Shown here: positions 41,325 through 52,739 of the stretch, one piece after another
Layout: every line of letters begins with the position of its first letter
Numbering within the stretch: position 1 is the stretch's first letter
Assembly (NCBI GenBank): GCA_921293015.1
Contig: OV121090.1
Coordinates: 36,367,082 to 36,431,081 of the forward strand
Source: Phorcus lineatus
Taxonomy: Eukaryota; Mollusca; Gastropoda; Trochida; Trochidae
Direction: 5' to 3'
DNA length: 64,000 bases
Notes under the pieces: generated by a model
The model's database searches: none
The model's input: only the letters and a program-made list of their open reading frames with translations
Told to the model about the DNA's origin: nothing
Program-made: the position numbers and the translations under genes

Positions 41325-41417
41325 TATGACATCACAGTTGTTTTACATCATCAAGTAATGACATCACAATGCTATGACGTCATAAACACTACGACGTCAC
41401 AATGCTATGACATCACC
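41325..41417. promoter_or_regulatory. Cluster of CRE-like motifs in a short repeat
   Basis: TGACATCAC, TGACATCAC, TGACGTCA (41375-41382), CGACGTCAC and TGACATCACC follow each other at roughly 20-30 base spacing, several joined by ACAATGCTA. It looks like a small tandem repeat carrying ATF/CREB-type half or full sites. No gene start is recognised next to it. Confidence 0.45.
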
Positions 41418-41504
41418 GCACTTGGAGTCTTAGGGCAGCAGGGTGTTCAGTAATGTTCATTTGTCAATTAAATGTAATGAAAAATGATTTTGGATGATAA
41501 ATAT

Positions 41505-41646
41505 AATCTCACCCTCATGTCTTCTGATATCAAATATATCAACACTCGTTGATAAAAGTAAAATATCCTCAGCAAGCCTCGGATATTTGTAACTTTTATC
41601 AACTTGTGTTGATATATTTGATATCAGAAGACACCTGGGTGAGATT
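41505..41646. mobile_element. Palindromic hairpin element (MITE type), second family
   Basis: Arms of about 64 bp at 41505-41568 (AATCTCACCC, CTTCTGATATCAAATATATC, TTGATAAAAG) and 41581-41646 are imperfect reverse complements around a 12-base loop. No ORF is present. Its sequence differs from the 31.4-kb hairpin, so it belongs to another family. Confidence 0.8.
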
Positions 41647-43589
41647 CTCTATATATTCTGCATCGTTACGGCAAAGTTGCTTTCTGCAGGCTTTGATTGA
41701 ACGTCACACTATAGAATGGATCATTATGTTCCTTCATCGAGACTGAGCTACATGTACATGTACAGACAACAAATCAGGTGAGTATGGTGGAGTGAAGCAT
41801 CAGAGGGACATGAACTGTGCAAAATCACCCGTTTAACATTCCCGCAGTTGTCCTAGCTCTAGTCGTAAGCCACTTTCAATGGTTGTCACTATATGTGTAT
41901 GACTTTTCAATGCTCCAGGATCTTTGAGTACCAAGAACGAAACCTCTAAATATCATCATAACCTCTGGGGTGTCGTCTTTCAAGGAGTCAAGAGCTCAGG
42001 CTTAATAATATACACAAGTCTGTTACTCAGTTGTACTTTAATGCATTAGTTAATGTAATATAAAAACTTTAAATTTAAATTTTAAAAAATTAAGTGCCTT
42101 GATGATCATACAATCGTACAACGTTAACTATAGCAAACAAAATAATTAAGAAATGCTTAAGCACTAAAAAATGGTATAGAATTACAGGATGCATCGATTG
42201 TTATCACCGAAAAAGTCAATTCTCATATAAATGCTGTTACATACTGTGGTGATTCCTTACCTTATAATACCATACTAGGTCTTGGAAACGTAACATGGTA
42301 TATGAGAAAATTATTTAATTATCAATTTATTGACCTTATATCCTGAGAGGTCCCGGCTTTAAGGTTGTATATATTTATTTGACCAACCGCTCGCTTAATC
42401 CAATTTCCGACTGAGTATTCGGTGAGTAGTGACAAAGATCATGCTAGGAAGAAACTATAGCGGTGGCCATGAGAAAAGTGAGTGTCGAGCATGAAATACT
42501 ATTATTAGCTTTCCTCCTGTGTGGCTAAACAACGCTTCCACTTCCAAAGGGGGAAACATGTTGATGGAGTCACGTTTAATGATGATGGAAACTGATAGTT
42601 ATTGGTGCGATCTGCAATCTGTGGGTTTGGTCAGCTTGTCGCCAGAAAGGAGGAAAGACAACAATGGGTATCAAGTGGGTATCTCAATATAGAGAAGAAT
42701 TAAAGAGGCATTTTTATCAAGTTTTAATCATATACGTATGACTCGAAATGGTTTCACAGAATAACATTACGGGTCTTAGGTGGGCACTGTTAATGAACGG
42801 GGAAACCCCAAAGGAGACACATTGTTTTATTCATACATGAAAATAGTTTCAACAATGCTATGATATCTAGAAGTATTGAATGGTGCTGAAAAATAGCATT
42901 TCGAGGCTACTGAGTTCAGAAAAGTAAGAGAATTCAGGGGTAAAGTTGCAAAAAATCGCTGCCAAGAGTTTATTAGTGTTGTTACTCGGCTTCAAGTAAA
43001 GGGACATATGCTGTCGCTTTCTCACTACAATAAGGCTATCAAATTATTGTTTTCGAATATCATGTGTTAATCATATACATAGCAATGGAATATAGGATGA
43101 TACGATGAAAGTAAAATCCATATTTAACGAAACGCGAGAGAAAATAATATTTTCACTGAATATCATTCATATTTTCACTGCAGTGAGAAAAGTATATTTA
43201 ACTATGAACACTGTGCCACTCGTGAAAATAACACTTACTAACTCTACATATAGAACAGCTCATATTTGTGTGTACAACAACTCTTTAACAGGAGCCAAAG
43301 AAGCCTGATGAGATCCCAAAAAAATAACCATCTTGCAGCATAACAAAGTACCATCAGTACTCTGATGGCTGGTGAACATCCCTTTAAATCGGCATTAATT
43401 GGGAATGCTAGAACAACAACCTTAATCAACGAGTGTTTTCATTCTGTCGAACAAAATATCGACTTACCAACCTAAGCTGTAACACGAGTATACAAATAGC
43501 TTAAAGGAAAAAGCCTAACTGCAAGCTGGGGCCTCTCGGTTTAAGAACAAAACTTAAAATCATAAACATAAAGTGTACATCCTATGACG

Positions 43590-43745
43590 TCTAAGCAACC
43601 TTAAAGACGTAGGCCAAAGATATTCTGACATTCTTACAATATATCGATTCTGTATCGACTGATCTTCACTTTGAATGAAAACATAACAGTTGTAATAGTG
43701 TTTAGAGCTTCACTATCTTGCATCACTATCTTGATTATCTTTGTT
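43590..43745 (-). pseudogene. Decayed copy of the secreted-protein exon at 50.2 kb
   Basis: On the minus strand ACACTATTACAACTGTTATG and GATCAGTCGATACAGAATCGA line up with ATACTATTACAACTCTGTTATG and GATATCGATCGATGTAGAATC of the exon at 50198-50352. Here the start codon is lost, in-frame stops and indels interrupt the frame, and the donor-like GTGTAAAA has become ATGATTTT. I infer a pseudogene exon. The identity of the parent protein is unknown. Confidence 0.5.
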
Positions 43746-44112
43746 TATATGACATGGGAATACTCTATTAGTATTAGCACTAGCATTAGGACAGCGATTT
43801 GAATTACCTTCGAACTGTCTCGTTTATAATAATGACCATAGCTAGGCGATCGGGGCTTATTCTTTGTCATAAATAGCGAATCAAACGAAATTAATTACAA
43901 ATTTGGATCGTATACGGCCATAACAATAATGTTGAGAAACAGAGTGATGTTTACCTCAAAGATCCACGTATAATTGGACCATTTATTTTCACTAGACTCA
44001 TATAGTAAGAGTGCGTATACTCGTATGTTATCGAAGAACTGAAACTTCGAGTTTCAAATCTTTAAAAAATTAGATGAATAAAACTGGAAAGTAGCCACTT
44101 CACTGCACTAAA

Positions 44113-44559
44113 TTATGTCCGTATAGAGTGCTTTGGAATTATCAGTGCATTGTCGTGTTTATTCACTATCGACCTGTCGAATGAGAGTGTTATCTCAAAA
44201 TGATAGAAAGTGTAGGATGAGTTGTTTTCGAAAGACAGATTTACTTCAGATTCAAGGCGAACGTACGGATTTGCGTCGCCATGAAATAAACTAATTGCGG
44301 CTTTATCACGGCTACTTTTTCTATTAACAAAACAGCTGTTATTCCTGTTGTGAATCAACTATTTTATAGTTACCATGAAATCATGAAATAAATTATTAGA
44401 TAATTCAGTTGTGCACTTGTTACTAAAAAATTCAGATACATTGTAGTTTGAAAAACTTCGAACCGCTTCAATCTTGTTCAAGTTCGTTGGATGCACAAAG
44501 TTAAAAGAAGGTTTTTCATAATTATCAATTGAATCAATTACTACCACCATGATTGGCAA
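44113..44559 (-). other. Minus-strand frame open for about 147 codons except one TAG
   Basis: Two adjacent ORFs (44559-44359 and 44358-44113) are in the same frame, separated only by a TAG at 44361-44359. No domain is recognised. Composition is rich in Asn, Ser and Phe, as expected from AT-rich DNA, and unit 4 shows no clear counterpart. It could be chance or a pseudogene fragment. Confidence 0.25.
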
Positions 44560-47531
44560 TTGTCATAGTTCATAAATGCAAATTTTTAAAAACCCTTCTT
44601 CGTGCACGGTCGTGAATTTTGTAAATTTCCTAAGTTGAAGCAATGTAAAAAAAACCCAAACTTTTCTAACTTCAAAGTGAATATTTATCAAAATAACTGC
44701 TTGTTAGATATTTTTGCTGACAGCTAGCCTGAAATAATAGATTGGAAGTTTATATATAAACCGGAACGACCATTTGTGTCACTGTATGACTTTGTTACTA
44801 GTCATTTTTGAGAGGATTTGACAACAAAAAATAACACCGTAGGCTCTACGAATGGGCTTCTAACAATGCACATACTGTTGATCTTCCATCTGGAACCTTC
44901 GTCATCATCTAAAGATTGTAGTCTCTGTAGAACTAATTTGTTCTCCTTTTTCAAATGGCTGGTGTGATGAGGTGAGGTCTGTCAGTTATTTCCTTCAAAT
45001 ATTTAGAAAATATAATAACTACCCTACATTTCTGGATAAACAAATAGAAGAATACCTTATTGTACTGATTCATTGACGATAGGAAGTCACCAGCCGGAGT
45101 GCATTATAGCTGACATTTTGAAAAACTCAATCCATTAGCAACTATCAAATCAAAATGCTTTAAGACTATCAAAAATATGTCATTTATATGTAAGAGTTTA
45201 TAAATTCTCACTAAATATGGAAATCTACCACAAAATGTGCTTGTAGTAGCTATAGCACATGCTGGTTCTGTACAGACTTTAGGTATGCTTTTTTATGTAA
45301 GTCCACATGAGCTGCCCGTTAACTATATATCCAATCACAATATCTGTTCAGTTCGACCTCCAGTTAAATGAACAGAGGTAATTTATATCATTTGCTGAGA
45401 TAGGTAATCAGTAAATTAATGATAACCATGTATGTTCCGAGATTCCAGGTTGTTGATGACCATTTGTCATTGATGTCTCCCCATTACTCATGGTCAGTCA
45501 TAACTCATAACAATAATAGAATGCTAAAGATTTTTCTCATTATTGAGGCCATGTAAAGTGAGAGGGCGGTACAAAAACAGCAAGGTTTTTTTATTTTTGA
45601 TGAAGAAAGGAATATGTTCATTGTCAGAAATACATTATGTACCTTACACCACCGTAGACCCCATATTTTATAACTGAATTATCTTTTTTATGTCATTGTT
45701 TTTTTTTATCTAATTTATTCTACTACCGAAATATAACTTAAAGATGATAGACAATTAATTATGACAGCTTTTGTAATAATCCAATAAATTAGACAATTTA
45801 CATGCCCTTCTAGATACGTAGAAAATAAAGACTTTGAGTAATTTAAGAAAACACTCACTAAAAATCTGATTCAGATTCTGATAATTGCTGTGATGGATAC
45901 TCGAGTTCATACAGTGAAACTTGGTATTGCAAAACCAACGGTGCATAATAACGCACATGTATGATAAGAAAGTTTTTTTCAACAGGGTTAACTACAGGGT
46001 GATGGTCAATTTCGAGGTCGTATTGAAAATAATTAACCTTTCACTGACATGATGATTCAGTTTATTGCTAGAGCTGCCACTGTTTTCATAACAAAAACAA
46101 AATTATAATGAAACCATGGCATGTTGACACTGAAATCCGTTTAAATACCAACGGATAAAGAGGAAATTTGACCTAATTTTGTTATTTTAGATGAGGTCGT
46201 AGAAGCACAGCCTAGGGTAAAATTGTTAATCAGTGCAAGCTTTATTTCAATTTTAAATTGTTTTTAACATAATGTAAAAAGTTTTACTCGATAGTATAGA
46301 ATCACATCACATCAATTGATATCCTAAGGTTCTCAACATCATCAGAATTTTAAAGGGTTTTCATAATTGACAAGATTTAATCTTAATTACGTTTTTGACA
46401 AATCACAACACTGTCAAACATGTATCAGCTGTGTAAATGGGTTTTAAATATCATATTGCATTCATGGTATGAGATGATATCAACCTTGGCATTTGACAAA
46501 CATTTTGAATGCATTATTTTAAAACATACATAATATTATGTAGGTTGGAATAAACACGTTCCGTGTTCTCTGTGTACATATACGAACATGTCCATACTGT
46601 ATATTGAAAAACCAATATTAAATAAACTACCTGATGAAAAACATAACCACGTATTTAGTAGATGTAAATTCAGTTCAACAGGTCAGATGGAATACGCCAC
46701 GGCTTCATTTGTTGCCTGAGCGTAAAACTACATTGCTGATGAAGGATTTCAGGTCCATTGGTCTGCAATCCATTAAAATATATATGATACAAGAAAATTA
46801 TGGTATTTTTTACACTTTCTCTGTGCAAAACTAATGGAAACGCCATTGGTTCCTGTTTTAGTAAGAATACCATTGTGACAATACCTTTCTTTCTTGCTTA
46901 ACTTTTGCTCCCGTTTAACATCCCTTGATGGAAGGTGAAATAATTCATGTTCAAGGGTAGCACATGCTCTCTACATGAAATCAGTCATGAGAGACGAGTT
47001 ACAGACATGCAAACCTTGGGGACAAACCGGAAGTGTGATGCACCTAAGTTAAGCAAGTTAAACGAAATTGACAAGGGTACCCTGAAACTACACATATATA
47101 ATCTTTACGTGTCTTTAATGTGTCTTCACAACAGATCCTTTATGCAGATATGTCTTTTTCAAGATATACTTAATGTAGACATGTCTTTCCTTCTGTTTTC
47201 CTGTTTGTTAGCATAGTTGGTGGATGACATACAAATTTAAAATAATTCAAATATTTATACAAATTGTTTTAAAAGATATAATTTATTAATGGTTAACATA
47301 GCACTAAATGAAAAACGCTCCATAACAGATATTGTTGCTGTTTTAATTTGTTTAGTGAGAATGCGAGGAAAAACAATAAGGTATGAATTTCAATATAATT
47401 TAATTTATGATAAGATATTCTTAAAAATTATGCAGTAGATGCATTCATAACTGAAACAATAATCTATGTTATTACTATTCGTATGTATATACATATATCC
47501 AGTAGATGATGATGGGTCGGGTGTGTGTTAG

Positions 47532-47550
47532 TATATATATATATATATAT
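47532..47550. repeat. (TA)n microsatellite, left of the Penelope-like element
   Basis: A run of TA dinucleotides directly abuts the left 48-bp inverted repeat. A longer (TA)n lies on the other side at 48411-48451, suggesting insertion into, or generation of, a TA-rich target. Confidence 0.9.
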
Positions 47551-47598
47551 GAAAGTATTAAAAAATACAGAGAAGATGTAAATCAACTTTCACAATCA
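47551..47598 (-). repeat. Left copy of a perfect 48-bp inverted repeat
   Basis: This is identical, as reverse complement, to 48325-48372. Both copies are the 3' end of a retroelement half pointing outward, and a few more TA bases extend the match. It bounds the Penelope-like element. Confidence 0.95.
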
Positions 47599-47612
47599 TG
47601 ACTTTATCTTTT

Positions 47613-47660
47613 TTCCAATATGCATATTTCTGCTTCTTGATTCGAAGCTTCTTCAGGGAA
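47613..47660 (-). ncRNA. Hammerhead ribozyme-like motif, type I
   Basis: Read on the minus strand the order is stem I TTCC, core CTGAAGA (47656-47650), stem II GCTTC / GAAGC with a 7-base loop, GAA core, stem III ATAT-GC-ATAT (47627-47618), unpaired U at the cleavage position (47617), then GGAA closing stem I. All invariant core positions are present. The base pair next to the core in stem II is an A-A mismatch, which would weaken activity. Hammerheads are known in the terminal repeats of Penelope-like elements, and this one sits just inside the terminal repeat of such an element. Confidence 0.6.
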
Positions 47661-47706
47661 TGTATGATTGAAGCACAGCAGCAGTCTCAAATAGTCTTCA
47701 GTGTAT

Positions 47707-48249
47707 CTAAGTAACAACACAATGCAACACAAACATCAAAATAATCAACAATCGTCCTGGTGAGTTATCCCCTCTTAAATCTAATAGGTTTGAATTGGCA
47801 GTGATAGGATTCAATGAAGGAGAAAATTTGTTAATGAAGTACTGTTCCTTTGTTAGCAATTGTGATGTAATGTCACCTCCATTATTGAATATTTCGTAAA
47901 AAGGAAATATTTTAAAAGCACCATTACTACATTGAGATATATGTTTACTAACTTTTAAGTGTCTTAAATTATCATCTCTTATTTGTTGTTTGTGAACTAT
48001 TACTCTGTTTTGCAAGTTGTTCGTTTGTCCAATGTATGTTACACCACACTTTTCACAAGAAATGACATAGATAACATTTTTAGATTTACATGACATGTTG
48101 CTTTTAACATGAAAGTCTATTCCATTCTCAAAAGTTGTTGTCGAGCCTTCTTTTAGATATGGGCATGTTCCACATCTTTTATCTAAACATTTTTTCACAG
48201 TTGGTAAATCTTGATTGCTTGTATATTTTGCACTTTTAGAAGAAAAACT
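47707..48249 (-). pseudogene. Penelope-like retroelement, GIY-YIG endonuclease part
   Basis: The minus frame is open from 48249 to the stop at 47707. It starts inside the element (SSKSAKYTSNQDLPTVKKC) and has no true start codon, so it is the C-terminal piece of a larger reverse transcriptase-endonuclease. Visible features in order are a cysteine motif CLDKRCGTCPYL, the GIY-like strand VIYVISCEKCGVTYIGQT, the catalytic arginine helix LQNRVIVHK, the metal-binding Glu in LLTKEQYFI and the downstream Asn in SPSLN. This layout is the GIY-YIG domain typical of canonical Penelope-like elements, which nick target DNA for reverse transcription. The domain itself looks intact, but the reverse transcriptase upstream is absent, so this copy cannot act alone. 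Confidence 0.9.
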
Positions 48250-48331
48250 CTATTCAAATTTGGAAACCATTCATGGCAAAGAGTTTGCAGATACCTTCCG
48301 TACACAATGGAAACGGTATTTGGATGATTGT
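48236..48331 (+). pseudogene. Reverse-transcriptase fragment of a Penelope-like element, inverted
   Basis: On the plus strand, abutting and slightly overlapping the endonuclease frame of the other strand, 32 codons read through GKEFADTFRTQWKRYLDDC. The YLDD box preceded by a tryptophan and basic residues matches the catalytic strand region of Penelope-type reverse transcriptases. The frame then runs straight into the 48-bp terminal sequence at 48325, sharing the six bases TGATTG, and stops. The palm C-terminus, thumb and endonuclease are missing. The orientation is opposite to the endonuclease piece, so two fragments lie head-to-head. Confidence 0.75.
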
Positions 48332-48372
48332 GAAAGTTGATTTACATCTTCTCTGTATTTTTTAATACTTTC
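48325..48372 (+). repeat. Right copy of the perfect 48-bp inverted repeat
   Basis: This is identical in reverse complement to 47551-47598. On this side it follows the reverse-transcriptase fragment directly, whereas on the left it follows the endonuclease and the hammerhead-like motif. Confidence 0.95.
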
Positions 48373-48407
48373 ATATATACTTCTCCACGATTGATACTTC
48401 TTACATT

Positions 48408-48410
<3 letters not shown>

Positions 48411-48451
<41 letters not shown>
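48411..48451. repeat. (TA)n microsatellite
   Basis: About 20 TA units lie shortly after the right end of the Penelope-like element. Confidence 0.95.
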
Positions 48452-48456
<5 letters not shown>

Positions 48457-48884
48457 CTGATATATAAATTGCATCTGAATTATTTACTCAACAAACTGTC
48501 AAGCTGTCATGTACAAGACGGAAAAGGAAACAGATTTGTGTTTTTTAAAGTAATTATGACATTGACGTCTATCCCAGATTATTTGTCTGCATGAGTCCAG
48601 ATATGTGACATCTTTTCATTTTAGTAATATTGTATTAAAGTAATTAATAAGACAAAATGAGACGGGGGAAGGGTGAAAGAACGGGTTTTATCTTTTGTAT
48701 GAATCGTGAATTTATCATAATAACGTTGATTTCACAAAAAAATATTTGGTCCAAAGGGCCTTAAATTGTGTATTTACCAGTTTAGTCGTTGTGGTACAGT
48801 GGTATGAATGGTATCTCTTTAAACATTGAAAGCAGAATAACCATTCGTAGTTAATATTTAACATAAAATTGACAGCATGAGGGA

Positions 48885-48940
<56 letters not shown>

Positions 48941-49070
48941 GAGAGAGACAGACAGACAGAGAGAGAGAGACAGACAGAGAGAGAGAGACAGAGAGAGAGA
49001 GAGACAGACAGACAGAGACAGACAGAGAGGCAGAGAGACAGACAGAGAGACAGAGAGACAGAGAGAGACC
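48885..49070. repeat. (GA)n and (GACA/GA)n microsatellite
   Basis: An uninterrupted GA run to about 48937 is followed by mixed GACA and GA units. Arg-Glu and Ser-Leu rich ORFs crossing it on both strands are artefacts of the repeat. Confidence 0.97.
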
Positions 49071-49839
49071 AGAGGCGCGTACCAATATTTCTGCTTGTTG
49101 ACTACCATTAGGTATTTCCATGTGCTAGAAATCAATGGTCACTCAGCAATAGATAACCCTAAGAAGTGATCTAATTTGCACTGTATAAATTCCAGCAAAT
49201 GTCAAGTCCATCTGAAGTACAGCTACAGCTTATGGATGTTTCCTTGAAAGATTTGATTCATGCATTCCTTTCTGCTTGTTTTGAAATGTAAGAACATTTA
49301 CATTCATCTATGCAGCTGTAAAAGAGTAGTTCCTAATGAGTTGCGAAAACATTAAAACAGCAAACGGACATATTGACATTAGATTAAGCCACTGTTAACT
49401 TGATCAAGTGAATATTGAAATTTATATTATGTCATTGAATCGTAACAGGACAAGCTTCAGTCTCCAGATTTAAAACCTAAATGTGTTAATTGTGTAATGG
49501 TGATAGGATTATTGTCAGTAACAATGAGAGTAATAATGAGAGCCGATGAAATACAATTTAATCATCTGCATATACCGCAAAATGTCTTTAGTGTTGCAGA
49601 TTATATATTAATATATCTGATGAGCTAAACATAGATAGACTGATTGATTGAGTTGGGATTTAACGAGTTTTAAAAAATAATTCAGTTATAAAAAACGTGG
49701 ATGACAAACATCTAAAAGCCGGTGGACAAATCAGGGAGAAAGTGGTCGGAAGAATGAAGGAAAAGACGGAAAGAAATACATAATGAGAGATAAACAGCAA
49801 GTTTTAGAACTCAATAACTTATCGTGGTGTGGTGGTGCT

Positions 49840-49945
49840 TCAGAGACCCCATGCCAGAGCTATGCCAGCGGGAGCCTAAATGCTCCCGATTATCTAAGCT
49901 CCCGTTAGGCCAGGGGCACCAAAGCTTGACTAGCCGTGGTCGACA
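49840..49945. other. GC-rich island with short hairpins
   Basis: The region is markedly more GC-rich than its surroundings. It contains CGGGAGC-CTAAAT-GCTCCCG (49869-49888), a perfect 7-bp stem, and further CTCCCG and GGGAGC words. It may be a fragment of an unidentified repeat or structured element. Confidence 0.35.
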
Positions 49946-50197
49946 GGTAGAAGCTTAAGATAGTTAATAATGCAAGATTTATCATGGCATGTAGTCCACC
50001 ATGAACCATAAGAACAGATGAATGTAATAGTGAAAACCATGTTCATGTCGACCTAAATCTCATATTGTGAACACGATTCAGAAAATATCCAAAACTAACC
50101 AATAGAAATTGTAACATGAACAGACAAAGAGCTTAACGACACGAGTATTACCAGTAAAGCTAGAGTCATCAAGAACAACACTGAGCTCTGATTTTAC

Positions 50198-50352
50198 ACA
50201 AACATGAGACCTCCCATGAAGTCGACACAACCCTCAAGATAACGTCCCGTGATTATCTGACATCCTTGCAACACATTGATTCTACATCGATCGATATCCC
50301 CAAGATGGACGGCATAACAGAGTTGTAATAGTATTAAGAATAATGCATCCAT
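50198..50352 (-). CDS. Candidate first coding exon of a small secreted cysteine protein
   Basis: The minus frame starts at an ATG (50352) with MDALFLILLQLCYAVHLG, which has the length and hydrophobic core of a signal peptide. It continues with three cysteines spaced C-x6-C-x10-C (RCRINVLQGC, then YLEGC). A donor-like GTGTAAAA falls at the end of the frame, where the TAA would otherwise be read, so the exon could splice on near 50198. A decayed paralogue exists at 43590-43745. The family is not recognised and the downstream exons were not found. An upstream in-frame extension to 50388 is possible but gives a poorer signal peptide. Chance cannot be excluded for so short a frame; the paralogue suggests shared ancestry, not function. 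Confidence 0.4.
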
Positions 50353-51600
50353 CACGGTATTATTTGTTGTTCTTGATCTGAAGCGCACACAAAAGATTCA
50401 GTGACATGTTACAGGAATATCTAAATATTAAAATACTGATGATTAGCTGCTAACCCATGTTTACGATCATTGACTAGCATGCCTGACCAGTTTTTGATCA
50501 TTCGATTTAACAAAAAATAAAAGATATATAACTCTAAATCTCTTTTTATATCTTTTTTTCTCCTGTATGTTTTTTTTTCTGCAAAAGAAGATCAAACAAA
50601 ATACCTAAAGCCTATTTTTGTAATTGACAATTTCTTTATCCAGAATCCCTGTGTTACATGAAAGACAAAAAGCTGCTCTTTTTACAAACTTTTGTCATAT
50701 TCCTTAATTTATTTTTCATGAAGATGTGAATGGCAAGATGGCACATATCAAAAAAGTATTGAAAATAATACCAACCACTGACAAAATAGAGTAAATAAGA
50801 AAGCCACCTTGAGGCTAGTGTAGTGAAAACTTACTGACCTAAAAGGATACAGTCAGGCTTCAACATTTAAAAATCGCTTCTTACTTCTTACTAAAGTTAA
50901 CGTCAGAGTGATTAAAATTCTTACCTAATCTTTGTTATAACCTTTTGAAACTCAGTGTCATTCTTTTGACAAATATAAGACAAATCACTCCCCATCACTG
51001 ATCATTTTGTAGATATTTCCGCGAAATAATAGTTGACAATGTCATATTACATTCAAGAAGGAACTATTGGCAGACGTAAAGGACGAAGTGGAAATTGTGC
51101 ACAAATGCATGGCAATCCATATCCTGACTGTATTACATCTTCAATAGTTTCCATTTAGGTCAAAATACGGCAGTTCGGTTCGTTTTTCGGCATTTACGTT
51201 TTAAGTTCGTTGTTACTCGGTCTAAGTACTAAACGAATGTTCGACATTATCAAAATCCTTCCCTTTAGCGTAAGTACGAGCTCATAAAAGTAGCCACTAA
51301 GTCTATTCCGTTCTCTTACAGTTCAAGCCGGATTTTAAGAACATAATGAGACCCGGTTGGACATGATGGGTATATAAATAAAAAAAAACCATTTGAGATA
51401 TTCTACAATTCACGGAAATACTTGAAATTCTGCAAAAATGAATAGGATAGAGGACATGAAAAAAATGTGAAAAGAATCGGATTAAAAGTATCTTCAGCGA
51501 TCGGTCGGACAAATTCTTCCCTGCTGAAATCACTTTGTACTTTTAAAAAAATCAAACCTCCACAAAAATCGATTGTAATGGGCACTGCACCCGTCTTGTC

Positions 51601-51706
51601 GACCTTTGTATTAATATATACCCTCGACCTTTGTATTAATACATGTATATACCCTCGGCCTTTGTATTAATATATACCCTCGGCCTTTGTATTACTATAT
51701 ACCCTC
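51601..51706. repeat. Minisatellite, four units of 25-31 bp
   Basis: Units of the form GACCTTTGTATTAATATATA + CCCTC begin at 51601, 51626, 51657 and 51682. The second has a 6-base insertion. The next bases (GACCGTAGGTC) form a small hairpin. Confidence 0.9.
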
Positions 51707-52739
51707 GACCGTAGGTCAAGAGTATAATAGTATAAATGAGGCGATGTCATCACAAGTATGTCCTCGATGTAAGGTATCACAAAGTAGTGGTGTATTATGA
51801 TAAAGTATTATAAAAAAGAATTTGTAATAGGGTCATCAGCAGGTCGATGGTTTATTTCGAGGTATTATTGAAAATCGATCACCGCCTTTTACCGATGACC
51901 TCCACTTAGTGTGAATGACCATGGTTCTATTATGGAGACACAATACCTATAGCTAGCAAGGTACCTCAGACATGCTGGGGCACAAATACACATATGGTAG
52001 GATGTTCACACTGATAACTAGCTAATAACATAGTAGTAATCTATATGAAGTAGAAGAAATTTGCAGAAAGATCTCAATAAAGAGGTTGTTAAATCGCTGC
52101 CTCAGGTAACACTGCTTGTCAATTCAAAATTCTGGAAATCTTGAAATTTGAAAGACTCCTAAACGAATGTAAAAAAAAGTTAGTCGATAACATATGAAGG
52201 TTTATAATAATTGAAAAAAATAAAATACAAAACGAGATTGAATCAATCAGAACTACGTCCCTGACTAAGCCTAACTCTGTCACACATTTTCCAAATACTG
52301 AGGAATGTACTTCTGATGTGAGACGATACCTGTGTTGACATTGACAGGACCCAGACATAGTGAATTTCTAGGAACAATAGGGGATTATGAAAAGACTAAA
52401 TCATTTTGACAGACAGACGAAGAAAAAAAACCCTTGTTGACAAATTACGGCGTGACGAGACAAGTGCTTGTCTTCAGAATACCGCTAGATAAACGTTTTC
52501 GGAGTGTCCTATCAATAGATTATATTGTTCTAATATTTTTTCACCATTTGGTATGAAAACAACTGATTTCCTGCATTATAATTTTGTTGTGTGAAATTAA
52601 GCAAATCATGTCGTAAGATCAATTTTGCGACAATGTTTCAGAAACGACATGTTTTTCTAATTGTTAACCCACTATTAACAAACTTTAGCCGCTATTCTTA
52701 GACTAGAAGAATCCTCAAATAACCTTCTGTTGTTCTGTT

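Larger units (their letters stand above)
42390..46060. repeat. Segmental duplication unit 3 (partial)
   Basis: The M1 block at 42429-42602 matches units 0-2. Further right, 43480-43790 matches 50138-50390 and 45960-46030 matches 51790-51880, which links this unit to unit 4. Most of the rest has drifted beyond recognition by eye. Confidence 0.5.
50130..51900. repeat. Segmental duplication unit 4 (partial)
   Basis: This matches unit 3 at 50138-50390 / 43480-43790 and at 51790-51880 / 45960-46030. The second pair share ATTTCGAGGT with TATTGAAAAT and the neighbouring bases. The rest is diverged. Confidence 0.5.

Noticed and set aside
48851..49135. Ser-Leu or Arg-Glu rich ORFs on both strands
   Set aside because: They are translations of the GA/GACA microsatellite.
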